From: Porphyromonadaceae bacterium UBA3327
Lineage (GTDB): Bacteria; Bacteroidota; Bacteroidia; Bacteroidales; Muribaculaceae
NCBI GenBank assembly: GCA_002361155.1
Contig: DERZ01000056.1
Coordinates: forward strand, 13,822-77,821
Reading direction: 5' to 3'
Length of the DNA stretch: 64,000 bases
Shown here: positions 35,706-43,756 of the stretch, piece by piece
How the letters are laid out: every line of letters starts with the position of its first letter
Numbering within the stretch: the stretch's first letter is position 1
Notes under the pieces: generated by a model
Database searches by the model: none
Told to the model about the DNA's origin: nothing
What the model saw: only the letters and a program-made list of their open reading frames with translations
Translations under genes and position numbers: made by a program

Positions 35706-36587
35706 TTAATTTGAGGAATGAGCTCTATGGAAAGAGATGAGTCCTTCCATCGGGGTAGCCGCGATGTGGCCAAGGATATAGCCTTGCGTTTTTGCGGCTT
35801 CTTCGAGAATGTCGCTGAAATTTGCCGCCACTCCTCCTGTGAAGGATATCGGAAGAGCGCGCACACCCTTGTACCTCGAGATATTGTTTGAGAAGAATGC
35901 TCCGAATTCGTCAAGAACCATCGAGTGGATGGAGGGGTCTCCTGTATGCTCCCGGATTATAGGAACGAGCGATGCCAGAAAACGGTTCGGTGAGGTGGAC
36001 CGGTAGACATTGTGGAGTATTTCCGGCAGTGATAGTCCGTGACGTTCCGTGAGTTCTTTTTCGAGATAAGCGGGAAGATGGCCCTTGAAGGTGGCGTTTA
36101 TGAGACGGCGTCCCAGCGCGGATCCGCTTCCCTCGTCGCCAAGGATGAATCCGAGCGAGGGGACGTTGGCCACAATCTGCCGGCCGTCGTACAGACATGA
36201 GTTGGAGCCGGTGCCGAGGATGCATGCCACTCCGGCTTCATCACCGAGCAATGAGCGGGCGGCACCCAGCAGGTCGCTCTCCGCCTGCGCTGAAGTGGCG
36301 CCGAACGCGGACAGAAGTGCATCCCCGATCCGAGAGCATATTTCGGGCGTGGCGCATCCGGCTCCATAATAATATATAGTGCCGATTTCCGCTCCGGTGC
36401 CGTATTTCTCCAAAGCGGTGCCTGTTTTCTCCGCTGCGGCGGAAAAATTTTCCGATACCGATTTTCTGTCCGCAATCATCGCGTTAAGGCCATCGGTTAC
36501 GAATCTGACCGGCGGCTCTTCTCCCGGGGGAAGAAGAGCCCATTCGGTCTTGGTGGAGCCTGCGTCTGCTATAAGGTTGTACTTCAT
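35706..36587 (-). CDS. BadF/BadG-type N-acetylglucosamine kinase-like ATPase
   Basis: 293 residues, ASKHA fold. Phosphate-1 motif LIADAGSTKTEWALL (4-18); phosphate-2 region ACILGTGSNSCLYDG; FILGDEGSGSALGRRLIN; adenosine motif SFTGGVAANFSDIL. It matches the Bacteroidales family annotated as N-acetylglucosamine kinase, which phosphorylates amino sugars salvaged from the wall or host glycans. It has its own strong promoter and a palindromic leader (36601-36638), and leads the kinase-SGNH-DUF5106-DoxX-mnmA-BFN run. Confidence 0.85.
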   Translation of the reverse strand: MKYNLIADAGSTKTEWALLPPGEEPPVRFVTDGLNAMIADRKSVSENFSAAAEKTGTALEKYGTGAEIGTIYYYGAGCATPEICSRIGDALLSAFGATSAQAESDLLGAARSLLGDEAGVACILGTGSNSCLYDGRQIVANVPSLGFILGDEGSGSALGRRLINATFKGHLPAYLEKELTERHGLSLPEILHNVYRSTSPNRFLASLVPIIREHTGDPSIHSMVLDEFGAFFSNNISRYKGVRALPISFTGGVAANFSDILEEAAKTQGYILGHIAATPMEGLISFHRAHSSN

Positions 36588-36600
36588 TGTTTTATTTATG

Positions 36601-36638
36601 ACAAATGCATCGTTCTCATCTGAGAACGAGTCATTTGT
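36601..36638. promoter_or_regulatory. Palindrome in the kinase leader: operator or RNA hairpin
   Basis: TCGTTCTCA-TC-TGAGAACGA (36610-36629) is a perfect 9-base-arm palindrome, and outer ACAAATG/CATTTGT arms extend it to 36601-36638. It lies between the inferred transcription start (~36645) and the ATG at 36587. It could block transcription as a repressor site or act as a 5' UTR hairpin. Confidence 0.6.
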
Positions 36639-36651
36639 TATTGCATAATTA

Positions 36652-36683
36652 CAAAATTAATGCATATCTTTTATTTATGCAAA
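36652..36683 (-). promoter_or_regulatory. Promoter for the GlcNAc-kinase-like gene
   Basis: On the minus strand, TTTG (complement of 36680-36683), 20 bp, TAATTTTG (complement of 36652-36659): a full -33/-7 match. Confidence 0.75.
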
Positions 36684-36718
36684 AAAATCCCCTCTTTTTT
36701 TATCAAGAGGGGATTTTT
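36683..36718 (-). terminator. Terminator after the LRR gene
   Basis: AAAAATCCCCTCTT (36683-36696) pairs with AAGAGGGGATTTTT (36705-36718), with flanking T on the minus strand. It lies 42 bases after the LRR stop. Confidence 0.85.
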
Positions 36719-36759
36719 CAGCAATTATTTTTTTCGTTGAATCGTCTTCTTCCGTAGAA

Positions 36760-37827
36760 TCAGTATCCGGCTTCCCAGTCGTTGAGACCGACTACATTCT
36801 GGAGCATCGAGTCGCCCTCGTCGCGGAAGTCTGTCAGCATGTCGTTGTTGGAGACTATCACGGTCTGCAGCATCGGGCAGAAGCTTACATCAAGAGTGAT
36901 GAGCTGATTGTTGGCAGCGTTTACACGCTGCAGGAAATTCATGTTCGACAGGTTGAGGAAGGAGAGGTCGTTCCATTCGACGTTCACGGTCTGGAGAGCC
37001 TGCTGGCCTTCGACGTTGAGAGCTGTAAGATCGTTGTAGGGAGCCCAGATTTCGTTGATGTTCTTACAATTGTTCACCGCAAGTTCCGCCATGTGGTTGT
37101 CACTGCACAGAAGCGTGAAGAGCGAGGGAAGATTCTGGACGTATAGCTTGGAAATCTTGTTGTTGTTCACGTTAAGGGACTGGAGGTTGACCAGTCCGGC
37201 GAGCTCTATGCCTGTCAGATCGTTGAACGACGCGTACAGGTTCTTCAGGTTCTGGCATCCTGCCACTGTGAGTTGCTCGAGGCGGTTTCCGATGCAGTTC
37301 AGGTATTCGAGATTGACGGCGTTGGTTACGTCAAGCGCCTCGAACTGATTGCCGGAGATGTTCAGTTTCTTGATGAGAGGAACTGCAGAAACCGACATTT
37401 CGCTGAGTCTGTTGCGGTTAAGTCGGAGAACCTGTATCTGGGGGCAGTTTGTGACGGTGAATTCCGAAATCCGATTGCGTCCTGCGTTTACTTCTACCAG
37501 GGCCGGGTTGCCCGAAAGATTGAGTGCTGTGAGTTTGTTGCCGCTGACCTCCACCTTTTCGAGTTGCGGGAAGTTGGAGAGATTGAGCTGACCTGCGAGA
37601 TGTTTGTCTTTCCAGTCGATGGCGGTCACATGGCCGTTGGCGATTTTTATACCCGGAACCGTTGCCACGGAACCTGCATATCCGAGGGCTGCTCCGTTAG
37701 TGGATTTCTCCACTGCCGGCTGATTGAGGAATGCCTGCAGGGCTTTTGCTTCAGTCTTGTTCAGATTCTGGGCCATGGCACTGCCTAATACCATGAATGC
37801 CGAAAGTAATAAAACAGATCTTTTCAT
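36760..37827 (-). CDS. Secreted leucine-rich repeat protein
   Basis: 355 residues. Signal peptide MKRSVLLLSAFMVLGSAMAQ, then about twelve leucine-rich repeats of ~21 residues with an L..L.....N.L..L.V pattern (for example LEKVEVSGNKLTALNLSGNP, residues ~89-108), covering residues ~60-345. No LPxTG, lipobox or catalytic domain is present. This resembles Bacteroidales internalin-like secreted proteins used in adhesion or protein binding. Monocistronic. Binding partner unknown. Confidence 0.85.
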   Translation of the reverse strand: MKRSVLLLSAFMVLGSAMAQNLNKTEAKALQAFLNQPAVEKSTNGAALGYAGSVATVPGIKIANGHVTAIDWKDKHLAGQLNLSNFPQLEKVEVSGNKLTALNLSGNPALVEVNAGRNRISEFTVTNCPQIQVLRLNRNRLSEMSVSAVPLIKKLNISGNQFEALDVTNAVNLEYLNCIGNRLEQLTVAGCQNLKNLYASFNDLTGIELAGLVNLQSLNVNNNKISKLYVQNLPSLFTLLCSDNHMAELAVNNCKNINEIWAPYNDLTALNVEGQQALQTVNVEWNDLSFLNLSNMNFLQRVNAANNQLITLDVSFCPMLQTVIVSNNDMLTDFRDEGDSMLQNVVGLNDWEAGY

Positions 37828-38030
37828 AACTATGATGATTTATTGGTTTTTTTGATGTGTTTTTCCATTTTTAATTTGTCTTAATAACATTTCACAATAT
37901 GTTTGGTTCAAAATAAACGATATGAAATATTTCTTTGTCAAACATACACCAACAGCAGAAACACAGCGGGATTGACCCGATATGAATGAAACCATTTCGG
38001 GCGGTATATTGTTATAGAAGTATGATATTT

Positions 38031-38249
38031 ATGTTGAAGAGCATACTGGTTATCGTTATTCTGGCCGTGATGGTGCTTATCCTGCTGGGAATCGGTCAAC
38101 TCTTTTCACAGGACTTTTCCGCCACGGAAGATGAGGCAAGGTCCCTGCGGGAGGATGTAAGGACGCGTCGGGATGTGATAACCGATGCCAGCGCCTTCCG
38201 CACTCTTGTCAAGGGAAAGAGAAAGATGAAGAACGGCCACCCGGCATGA
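38031..38249 (+). CDS. Small single-pass membrane protein
   Basis: 72 residues from the ATG at 38031; in-frame ATGs at 37986 and 38022 are alternatives. One hydrophobic helix (SILVIVILAVMVLILLGIGQ) followed by a charged tail (SLREDVRTRRDVITDASA). This layout matches small uncharacterised Bacteroidales membrane proteins; a faint similarity to NqrM-like peptides is not convincing. Lies alone between the LRR gene and a shared terminator. Function unknown. Confidence 0.6.
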   Translation: MLKSILVIVILAVMVLILLGIGQLFSQDFSATEDEARSLREDVRTRRDVITDASAFRTLVKGKRKMKNGHPA

Positions 38250-38302
38250 CGGCTTCAGTCAGACAACACAAGATTGTTACTACAAGGTTTTTGATAATAA
38301 GG

Positions 38303-38336
38303 AAAATCCCCGGAAGACATGTCTTCCGGGGATTTT
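38303..38336. terminator. Bidirectional terminator
   Basis: AAAATCCCCGGAAGAC (38303-38318) and its complement (38321-38336), two-base loop. It lies between the convergent small membrane protein gene and mdh. Confidence 0.85.
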
Positions 38337-38355
38337 CGGTCGGTATAGGGATTCC

Positions 38356-39369
38356 TTATTTTGTTTCCTCGAGGAGGTAGGGGTTGTATTCGCCCCATTT
38401 CTCGATGGGAGGCATGATGCCGAGCGAGATCACCTCGTCGCGGAGAGCACAGAGGTGCTTGTAGCTCTGCTCGAGTTCGGCGTTTTCTTTCTCAGTTCCC
38501 TCAACGGAACGGAACGATACGCCATCCTTGGAGATGGTGGTCTCCATGGCCATCATGATGTTGTGGAATTTCTTGTCGTTGACATAGACACCTGCCGGCC
38601 AGCGGAAAGCGGGACCGCCCATGGCAGCCGCGATCATCTCGATGGAGAGATATGCCGGGCTCTGGAAGGAGCTGCGGCCGCGGAGGTCGATGATGTTCTT
38701 GCCGCCCTGGATCACGCGGACTTTGAGGTCCTCCCATTCGTTCTCGGGAATCACGCCCTCTTCGATGAGCTGGGTGAGGGGTTTGCCGTCCACTTTAACT
38801 GTGGATGCGAACACTGCCATCTGCTCGCCGTGACCGCCGTATGTGCGGGCGTTGACGATATTGTCCGGAGAAATCTTGAGATACTTGGCCAGCTCGTTGC
38901 GAAGACGTGTGCTGTCGAGGCCGGCGAGGGTTGTTACGCAGGAGGGTTTCACGCCCGAGTAGAGCAGCGTGACAAGACCTGTGATGTCAGCAGGGTTGAA
39001 GATAACGACGATGTGCTTTACATCAGGACAGTATTTGCGGACGTTCTTTCCGAAGTCCTCGGCGATCTGCGAGTTGCCGCGGAGAAGATCCTCGCGGGTC
39101 ATGCCTGCCTTGCGGGGAGCGCCACCCGAGGATACGATATATTTCGCTCCGGTGAAAGCTTTCTCGATGTCATCGGTGAAAGTGATGTTCACGTTCTCGA
39201 ATCCGCACTGCAGAAGTTCCTCTGCAACGCCTTCAAGTCCCTTTGCGTATGGATCATAGAGGCAAATGTTGGGTGTGAGGTGCATCATGAGCGCTGTCTG
39301 CGCCATGTTCGATCCGATCATGCCGGCCGCACCAACGATAAGAAGCTTTTCGTCTGTTAAGAAATTCAT
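38356..39369 (-). CDS. mdh: Malate dehydrogenase
   Basis: 337 residues. NAD-binding loop KLLIVGAAGMIGSNMAQ (GxxGxxG) and acidic residue in NICLYDPYA. Catalytic-loop arginines in GGAPRKAGMTREDLLRGN, TTLAGLDSTRLRNELAKYL, and the catalytic His in NARTYGGHGEQMAVF. This is the long Bacteroidales-type MDH; it interconverts malate and oxaloacetate in the reductive branch to succinate and propionate, and so connects to mutA-mutB downstream in the window. Divergent from radA, with -7 boxes of both promoters within 30 bases. Confidence 0.93.
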   Translation of the reverse strand: MNFLTDEKLLIVGAAGMIGSNMAQTALMMHLTPNICLYDPYAKGLEGVAEELLQCGFENVNITFTDDIEKAFTGAKYIVSSGGAPRKAGMTREDLLRGNSQIAEDFGKNVRKYCPDVKHIVVIFNPADITGLVTLLYSGVKPSCVTTLAGLDSTRLRNELAKYLKISPDNIVNARTYGGHGEQMAVFASTVKVDGKPLTQLIEEGVIPENEWEDLKVRVIQGGKNIIDLRGRSSFQSPAYLSIEMIAAAMGGPAFRWPAGVYVNDKKFHNIMMAMETTISKDGVSFRSVEGTEKENAELEQSYKHLCALRDEVISLGIMPPIEKWGEYNPYLLEETK

Positions 39370-39454
39370 AGCTTTTTAAGTTGATATTTGGGTTTTTTAT
39401 TGTAATTTAATGTGAAGTGAACGACCTTTGTACGGGGTTTGTTCTTTCATTCGG

Positions 39455-39462
39455 CAAATATA
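39455..39462 (-). promoter_or_regulatory. -7 box for mdh
   Basis: TATATTTG on the minus strand (complement of 39455-39462), a full TAnnTTTG match 86 bases before the mdh ATG. A -33 TTTG at the right distance is not evident. Confidence 0.5.
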
Positions 39463-39476
39463 AAGAATTTTTTTAT

Positions 39477-39484
39477 TACTTTTG
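39477..39484 (+). promoter_or_regulatory. -7 box for radA
   Basis: TACTTTTG, a full TAnnTTTG match 106 bases before the radA ATG and 15 bases from the divergent mdh -7 box. The two polymerases would compete for this site. Confidence 0.5.
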
Positions 39485-39589
39485 CAGATAATCCTTAAAA
39501 ATTAAGGAAATTTTTCATTAAAAACTCCGCATCCGCATTTTTTGAGGGTAGGGGTATGACATTTTCGTTGGGAATGGGTCTTTATTCAA

Positions 39590-40951
39590 ATGGCTAAGAT
39601 AAAATCAGTATATTTCTGCTCGGCGTGCGGCTATGAATCTGCCAAATGGCTGGGCAAATGTCCCGGATGTGGTGAATGGAACACGTTCACAGAAGAGAAG
39701 GTCACCGTTTCTGCCAGAAAAGGCACTGCCCGCGGGCTTGTGAAGAGTTCGCTGCCGGTGAGGCTTTCCGAGATAGAGGTCACCGGAGAACAGAGGATAA
39801 AAATGCCGTCGGCGGAACTGAACCGTGTGCTCGGCGGCGGCCTGGTGTATGGCAGTCTCATTCTGATCGGAGGAGAGCCGGGCATAGGAAAGTCTACGCT
39901 CCTGCTCCAGAACATTCTTTCCATCCGCAACCGTAAGATACTCTACATATCGGGAGAGGAAAGCGCCTCGCAGCTGAGGATTCGCGCCGACAGACTCGGC
40001 AAAGTGTCAGACAACACCCTGATACTATGCGAGACACAGCTTGATGCCATCTTTGCCCAGATTGAGAATGTGAAGCCCGAGCTTGTGGTGGTCGATTCGA
40101 TCCAGACCATACTTAATCCTGAACTCGAATCGGCTCCGGGCAGTGTGTCGCAGGTCCGGGAGTGTGCCGCCGCTCTTCTACGTTTCGCCAAGGAGAGCGA
40201 TGTCCCCGTCATTCTCGTGGGGCATATAAATAAGGACGGAGCCATAGCCGGTCCCAAGGTACTCGAGCATATTGTCGACACGGTTCTGCAGTTCGAGGGC
40301 GACCGGCAGTATCTCTACCGGATTCTGCGCGCAATCAAGAATCGCTTCGGCTCGACCAGCGAGATCGGAATTTACGAGATGGTGGACCGGGGCTTGCGCG
40401 AGGTGAAGAATCCATCCGAGATGTTGCTTTCCGACAACCGCGACGAGGAGATGAGCGGAATAGCCATCGGTGTCACCGTGGAAGGTGTCCGTCCGTTTAT
40501 GGTGGAGGTGCAGGCTCTCGTGTCGTCGGCGGCTTACGGCACGCCGCAGCGTGCCGTCACGGGGTTCGACCAGCGCCGGCTCAACATGTTGCTCGCCGTG
40601 CTTGAGAAACGGGCGAGGTTCAAGCTCTCGCAGAAGGACGTGTTCCTCAATATCGCCGGTGGACTTAAAGTGGCCGACCCGGCTCTCGACCTCGCCGTGG
40701 TGGCGGCTGTGATGAGCTCCAATTTCGACCTTGTGATCCCACGGAGGACGGCATTTGCAGGAGAAGTGGGGCTGTCGGGAGAAATACGGACGGTCAACAG
40801 GATGGACCAGCGCGTGGCCGAGGCCGAAAAACTCGGCTTTGAAGCCATCTACATCCCGGCCGGAAACCTCAAGGGAGTGAAAAGCGATTTCAAGATAAAG
40901 ATTATGGAGGTGTCGAAAGTCACCGACATGTTCCGCAGCCTCTTCGAGTAA
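39590..40951 (+). CDS. radA: DNA repair protein RadA (Sms)
   Basis: 453 residues. N-terminal zinc finger with Cys10, Cys13, Cys24, Cys27 (FCSACGY ... CPGCGEW). RecA-like ATPase with Walker A GGEPGIGKSTLL and Walker B LVVVDSIQT, the RadA-specific KNRFGSTSEIG motif, and a C-terminal Lon-protease-like domain (LNIAGGLKVADPALDLAVVA). RadA is a helicase that extends recombination intermediates. Full length for the family. Confidence 0.96.
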   Translation: MAKIKSVYFCSACGYESAKWLGKCPGCGEWNTFTEEKVTVSARKGTARGLVKSSLPVRLSEIEVTGEQRIKMPSAELNRVLGGGLVYGSLILIGGEPGIGKSTLLLQNILSIRNRKILYISGEESASQLRIRADRLGKVSDNTLILCETQLDAIFAQIENVKPELVVVDSIQTILNPELESAPGSVSQVRECAAALLRFAKESDVPVILVGHINKDGAIAGPKVLEHIVDTVLQFEGDRQYLYRILRAIKNRFGSTSEIGIYEMVDRGLREVKNPSEMLLSDNRDEEMSGIAIGVTVEGVRPFMVEVQALVSSAAYGTPQRAVTGFDQRRLNMLLAVLEKRARFKLSQKDVFLNIAGGLKVADPALDLAVVAAVMSSNFDLVIPRRTAFAGEVGLSGEIRTVNRMDQRVAEAEKLGFEAIYIPAGNLKGVKSDFKIKIMEVSKVTDMFRSLFE

Positions 40952-41007
40952 TTGCTTCTGTCGGAAATTACATGAGGGGCGATGCGTAATGTTTTACGAA
41001 ATTTGAT

Positions 41008-41015
41008 TAATTTTG
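41008..41015 (+). promoter_or_regulatory. -7 box for the FtsE-like gene
   Basis: TAATTTTG, a perfect TAnnTTTG match 23 bases before the ATG. No convincing -33 box is present. Confidence 0.5.
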
Positions 41016-41038
41016 CACACATTATAGAATAGGAAACT

Positions 41039-41728
41039 ATGGGCGCGATTATAGAATATGAGAATGTGGAGATAGAACGGGCAGACCGTCTGGTGATGAA
41101 GAATGTTACTTTTTCAATCGAGGAAGGGGAGTTCCGCTACCTTGTGGGAAAGGTTGGCAGCGGCAAGAGTTCTCTGATGAAGACAATGTATGCCGAGGTG
41201 GAGATCCCGCGGGGAGACCGCGCGGAAGTGCTCGGCTTCGATCTGCTCAATCTGCGCCGGCGTGATATTCCTATGTTGCGCCGCAAGGTGGGGATAGTAT
41301 TCCAGGACTTCCAGTTGCTTCAGGACAGGTCGGCGGCCGCCAATCTCCGGTTTGTGCTCGCCGCCACGGGGTGGAAGTCGAAGAGCGACATGGATGACCG
41401 CATAGCTGAAGTGCTGAAGGCGGTCGGCATGGAGAACAAGGCGTATAAGATGCCCCACGAACTCAGCGGAGGAGAACAGCAGCGCATAGTGATAGCCAGG
41501 GCGCTTCTCAACAGTCCGAAACTTATTCTTGCCGACGAACCCACCGGAAATCTCGACCCGCAGACCGGCTACCAGATCGTGAGTCTGCTGCACCGTCTGG
41601 CCGAAGATGGCACTGCCGTCCTTATGGCCACCCACAATATGCAGATGGTGGAGGATTTTCCCGCTTCACTGATGCGCTGTTGCGACAAAAGACTCGAGGC
41701 GCACAACGTACGCGGTGCGATTCTGTAA
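41039..41728 (+). CDS. FtsE-like ABC transporter ATPase
   Basis: 229 residues. Walker A GKVGSGKSSLM, Q-loop FQDFQLL, signature ELSGGEQQR, Walker B LILADEPTGNLD, switch His in ATHNMQ. The overall pattern (IPMLRRKVGIVFQDFQLLQD, ADEPTGNLDP) is that of FtsE, which with FtsX controls wall hydrolases at division. No ftsX lies next to it, so its membrane partner must be elsewhere. Other MacB/LolD-like ATPases share much of this sequence; FtsE is the best fit. Confidence 0.88.
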   Translation: MGAIIEYENVEIERADRLVMKNVTFSIEEGEFRYLVGKVGSGKSSLMKTMYAEVEIPRGDRAEVLGFDLLNLRRRDIPMLRRKVGIVFQDFQLLQDRSAAANLRFVLAATGWKSKSDMDDRIAEVLKAVGMENKAYKMPHELSGGEQQRIVIARALLNSPKLILADEPTGNLDPQTGYQIVSLLHRLAEDGTAVLMATHNMQMVEDFPASLMRCCDKRLEAHNVRGAIL

Positions 41729-41746
41729 AAATTTGAGCGAAAAGTT

Positions 41747-41778
41747 TTTGAATTATATAAAAAAAATCCATAATTTTG
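41747..41778 (+). promoter_or_regulatory. Promoter for mutA-mutB
   Basis: TTTG at 41747-41750, exactly 20 bp, TAATTTTG at 41771-41778: a complete -33/-7 match. The inferred start near 41786 gives a leader of about 100 bases with mutually exclusive hairpins. Confidence 0.75.
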
Positions 41779-41795
41779 TGGAAAATTCGTCGGAC

Positions 41796-41844
41796 ACTCC
41801 TCTCAAGGAGGGGTCAAAATTGCCCCGAGGTTTGCTCAAGGGGC
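41796..41844 (+). promoter_or_regulatory. Structured leader of the mutase operon with competing hairpins
   Basis: Three stems can form: H1 (41796-41802 with 41808-41814), H3 (GCCCC 41822-41826 with GGGGC 41840-41844, plus inner GAG/CTC), and H2 (GGGG 41810-41813 with CCCC 41823-41826). H2 uses the 3' arm of H1 and the 5' arm of H3, so it excludes both. This is the layout of a leader switch. It is too short for a cobalamin riboswitch and no known class is recognised. Confidence 0.4.
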
Positions 41845-41886
41845 GTCTAATATCGTGAATATAAAACATTTATAATATTTTTAGAA

Positions 41887-43746
41887 ATGTCAGAAAATAA
41901 GGAAAAATTGTTTGACATGTTCCCGCCTGTCACCACTGAAGAGTGGAAGGCGAAAATCAATGTCGACCTCAAGGGCGCCGACTTCGATCGCAAGCTGGTG
42001 TGGCGCACCAACGAAGGATTCAACGTTCAGCCGTTCTATCGCAGAGAAGATCTCGCAGGACTGCCCGGAATAGGCACTCTTCCCGGAGAGTTCCCCTACG
42101 TGCGCGGCACCCGCGGCAACAACGACTGGATTGTCCGTCAGGCTGTGATCGGCAAGGATGCCGCGGAGGCAAACCGTCACGCCCTTCACATCATCGACCG
42201 CGGAGTCGAGTCGCTCGGAATCTGTCTGGGCAATTTCGCCGCAGCCGATCTGCGTGACATCCTGAAGGGCGTCGACCTGAAGAAGATTGAGGTAAATGTC
42301 TCCTGCTGCCCCGGAATGGCTGCGGAAGTCGCCGCCGAGCTGGTGAAGCTCGTCAAGGAGGCAGGCGCCGAGAATGAATTCCGAGGAGCTATCGACTACA
42401 ATCCTTTCCGCCGTCTGCTCCGTCACGGCCTTTCCTTTAACAAAAATGCAGCTGAAGAGGGCCGCAAGGTCTATGAGGCCGTGAAGGAGATCAAGGGAAT
42501 CAAGTGTTTCGCAGTTGACTCTTATCTGTTCAACAACGCCGGTGCTTACATCACCCAGGAGCTCGGATACGCGCTTGCATGGGGTGCCGAATGGCTCACA
42601 ATGATGACCGAGGCCGGTCTGACCGTCGACGAGGTTGCCGCCCGCGTTAAATTCAACATGGGTATATCCTCCAACTATTTCATGGAGCTTGCCAAGTTCC
42701 GCGCAGGCCGCATGCTCTGGGCTGAAATCGTCAAGGCTTACGCTCCTGCCGACGAGGAAAGCTGCAAAATGTGGGTTCATGCCGTCACAAGCGAGTTCAA
42801 CCAGACTCTCTATGACTCCCACGTGAATCTGCTCCGCTCCATGACAGAGACAATGAGCGCGGCTCTCGCCGGAGTCAACTCCATCGAGACCCTTCCGTTC
42901 GACCGCTGCTACGAGTGTCCCGACGAGTTCAGCGAGCGCATCGCACGCAACCAGCAGTTCCTGCTGCGCGACGAGTCGCACCTCAACAAGGTGGTTGACC
43001 CCGCCGGCGGTTCATATTATATAGAGACCCTCACAGCCTCGATCGCCAAGGTGGCGTGGGAAATCTTCAACGAGATCGAGGACAAGGGTGGTTTCGAGGC
43101 CATGCTCCGCAACGGAGAGATCCAGGGCAAGGTAAACGAAAGCGGTGTCAAGCGCCATCTCGATGTCGCCCGCCGCAAGGAATCGCTCCTCGGCACCAAC
43201 CAGTTCCCCAACTTCAACGAGAAGGCTCTCGACAAGGTGCAGGGCAAATCCTGCGGTTGCGGTTGCGGCTGCGCCGAGAAGGAAGAGGCCGACGGCGCCG
43301 TGACACCCCTCGTGTTTGACCGCGCTGCAAGCCAGTTCGAGAAGCTCCGCCTCGACACCGAGCGCGCCGCACACCGTCCCAAGGTGTTCATGCTCACCAT
43401 CGGCAACCTCGCCATGCGTCTGGCCCGCGCCCAGTTCTCGTCGAACTTCTTCGGTTGCGCCGGATATGAGATTATCGACAACATCGGATTCAACACAGTC
43501 AAGGAAGGCATTGACGCCGCAATGGAGAAGAAAGCCGATATCGTGGTGCTCTGCTCCAGCGACGACGAGTACGCACAGTACGCACCCGAGGCATTTAAGG
43601 AACTCGCCGGACGCGCCATGTTCGTAGTTGCCGGCGCTCCGGCCTGCATGGACGACCTCAAGAAGGAGGGCATCGAAAGCTTCATCCACGTGAAGTGCAA
43701 TGTGCTCGACACTCTCGTTGACTTTAACGCTAAACTCCTCAAATAA
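41887..43746 (+). CDS. mutA: Methylmalonyl-CoA mutase small subunit
   Basis: 619 residues. Mutase TIM barrel ([20 protein letters not shown] near the start, [30 protein letters not shown]) followed by a B12-binding-like domain at the C-terminus that lacks the DxHxxG cobalamin ligand, as expected for the non-catalytic subunit. With mutB it rearranges succinyl-CoA and methylmalonyl-CoA, the core of propionate formation. An odd CGCGCGC cluster (Cys456, 458, 460, 462) sits in the linker between the two domains. mutB starts 10 bases after the stop. Confidence 0.95.
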   Translation: MSENKEKLFDMFPPVTTEEWKAKINVDLKGADFDRKLVWRTNEGFNVQPFYRREDLAGLPGIGTLPGEFPYVRGTRGNNDWIVRQAVIGKDAAEANRHALHIIDRGVESLGICLGNFAAADLRDILKGVDLKKIEVNVSCCPGMAAEVAAELVKLVKEAGAENEFRGAIDYNPFRRLLRHGLSFNKNAAEEGRKVYEAVKEIKGIKCFAVDSYLFNNAGAYITQELGYALAWGAEWLTMMTEAGLTVDEVAARVKFNMGISSNYFMELAKFRAGRMLWAEIVKAYAPADEESCKMWVHAVTSEFNQTLYDSHVNLLRSMTETMSAALAGVNSIETLPFDRCYECPDEFSERIARNQQFLLRDESHLNKVVDPAGGSYYIETLTASIAKVAWEIFNEIEDKGGFEAMLRNGEIQGKVNESGVKRHLDVARRKESLLGTNQFPNFNEKALDKVQGKSCGCGCGCAEKEEADGAVTPLVFDRAASQFEKLRLDTERAAHRPKVFMLTIGNLAMRLARAQFSSNFFGCAGYEIIDNIGFNTVKEGIDAAMEKKADIVVLCSSDDEYAQYAPEAFKELAGRAMFVVAGAPACMDDLKKEGIESFIHVKCNVLDTLVDFNAKLLK

Positions 43747-43756
43747 TCCCAGTATC

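Noticed and set aside
41786-41886. Cobalamin riboswitch upstream of mutA
   Set aside because: The leader is about 100 bases and lacks the B12-box-like conserved core; cobalamin riboswitches are about twice that size.
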